This document shows positions 63,189 through 64,000 of a stretch of DNA of 64,000 bases, one piece after another; position 1 is the stretch's first letter, and each line of letters starts with the position of its first letter. The stretch covers positions 1,426,001-1,490,000 of the forward strand of contig NZ_CP035300.1 of the NCBI RefSeq assembly GCF_004114615.1. The letters are read 5' to 3'. The position numbers were made by a program, and so were the translations under genes. Origin of the DNA: Dyella sp. M7H15-1. Lineage in GTDB: Bacteria > Pseudomonadota > Gammaproteobacteria > Xanthomonadales > Rhodanobacteraceae. The notes under the pieces are model-generated. The model searched no databases, had not been told where the DNA came from, and worked only from the letters and a program-made list of their open reading frames with translations.

Positions 63189-64000
63189 TCAGCCGCGAGC
63201 GGGCGAGTGGTCTTTCACGTCAACGGGACACTCAGCCATCTGCAGGTGCAGGCGCCCGCCCGTGTACGGCGAGTGCTTGCGCACCACATCCATGTTCAGC
63301 TCGACACCCAGGCCCGGTTCTTTCGATGGGATGATGTAACCGTCTTCCCATTGCAGCGGCTTCTTGAGCACTTCGGCGTGGAAACCATCCCAGGTGCCGA
63401 TGCTTTCCTGGATCAGGAAGTTCGGCGTGCAGGTCGCCAACTGGGAGCTTGCCGCGGCACCGACGGGGCCGTTGTAAAGGTGCGGTGCAATCTGGGCGTA
63501 ATAAGCCTCGGCCATGCTGGCAATCTTCTTGGCTTCCAGCAGACCGCCGCAGCGTCCGACATTCATTTGCAGGATCGACGCGCCGCCAGCCTGCAGCAAC
63601 TTGAAGAATTCGTATTTGGTGGTGAGGCGCTCGCCGGTGGCGATCGGAATCGACGTCTTGGCCGCGACCTGCGCCATCGCTTCTTCCTGGCCGGGTGGCA
63701 CCGGTTCTTCGAACCACAATGGATCGTATTTCTCCAGGCGCCTGGCCAAGCGAATCGCCGAGGACGGCACCATCTGCCCATGCGTACCGAACAGCAGATC
63801 GGCGCGATCGCCTACTGCATCGCGAATTTTGCGGCAGAAGGTTTCGCAGCGCTCAAGTACCGCCAGCGAAATCTGGTGCCCGGAATAAGCCGTGTATGGA
63901 CCGGCCGGGTCGAACTTCACCGCAGTGAAGCCTTGCTCTACCGCACGCACGGCGTACTCGGCAGCCAGATCGGGATCGCTGTAGTCGTACTCGCCCCTGC
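63189..64000 (-). CDS. Mandelate racemase/muconate lactonizing enzyme family protein (5' end outside window)
   Basis: The frame is open to the right edge; at least 270 residues. Enolase-superfamily C-terminal barrel: AVKFDPAGPY, DLLFGTHGQM (in place of a Lys/Asp ligand position), WFEEPVPPGQEEAMAQVA, IATGERLTTKYEFFKLLQAG, ILQMNVGRCGGLLEAKKIAS and APHLYNGPVGAAASSQLA. Closest in style to galactonate/mannonate dehydratase-like acid-sugar dehydratases. First of the pair with the GMC oxidoreductase. Confidence 0.88.
   Translation of the reverse strand, partial: RGEYDYSDPDLAAEYAVRAVEQGFTAVKFDPAGPYTAYSGHQISLAVLERCETFCRKIRDAVGDRADLLFGTHGQMVPSSAIRLARRLEKYDPLWFEEPVPPGQEEAMAQVAAKTSIPIATGERLTTKYEFFKLLQAGGASILQMNVGRCGGLLEAKKIASMAEAYYAQIAPHLYNGPVGAAASSQLATCTPNFLIQESIGTWDGFHAEVLKKPLQWEDGYIIPSKEPGLGVELNMDVVRKHSPYTGGRLHLQMAECPVDVKDHSPARG

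Overview
The window looks like a chromosomal segment of a GC-rich gammaproteobacterium of the Xanthomonadales, most likely family Rhodanobacteraceae (Dyella/Luteibacter/Rhodanobacter type). The grounds are the gammaproteobacterial long-form PurL, a fused isobutyryl-CoA mutase (IcmF) carrying GGGACTC heptamer repeats, XerD/DsbC/LigE/PurL in one block, an intracellular PHA depolymerase, an S53 peptidase and the general protein style. Species assignment is inference.

Layout. 1-17 kb is ordinary chromosome: a cytochrome P450 tail, peptide deformylase, cstA-ybdD, a DUF2127 membrane protein whose stop codon abuts a 288-bp nested inverted-repeat element, an EamA transporter with a GT2 glycosyltransferase, purL, a periplasmic-type DNA ligase, DsbC, XerD, an RDD protein, PhaZ and threonine aldolase.

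17-35.6 kb is a two-partner-secretion / contact-dependent-inhibition type locus: a TpsB transporter, a very large FhaB/CdiA-like exoprotein (broken by one frameshift near 24,121), then tandem 'orphan' toxin-tip plus immunity cassettes and a duplicated, truncated piece of the exoprotein. Two inverted copies of one IS5/IS427-type insertion sequence (19,142-19,984 and 38,489-39,331) bracket the exoprotein and all its cassettes but leave the TpsB gene outside. The first copy interrupts a lipoprotein gene and removing it in silico restores the reading frame.

35.6-41.9 kb is an insertion-sequence graveyard (IS66, IS21, IS427, IS3, an Rhs tail, an integrase fragment) ending at a tRNA-Cys. 42-54 kb returns to housekeeping and surface genes: an OmpA-like protein, an old-yellow-enzyme/ArsR divergent pair, icmF, a dicarboxylate-type symporter, an IS200, a beta-barrel protein and a secreted S53 peptidase.

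54-61.4 kb is a second accessory zone: a strikingly AT-rich gene with TIKI/EreA/PMT-like motifs, Rhs and IS debris, and a second copy of the internally deleted IS66 with a complete IS21 nested inside it. 61.5-64 kb holds a GMC oxidoreductase and a mandelate-racemase/enolase-superfamily enzyme, probably one catabolic operon running off the right edge.

The most interesting part is 28.5-35.6 kb: toxin/immunity alleles stored as promoterless-looking cassettes with long homology arms to the expressed exoprotein, which could allow toxin switching by recombination.
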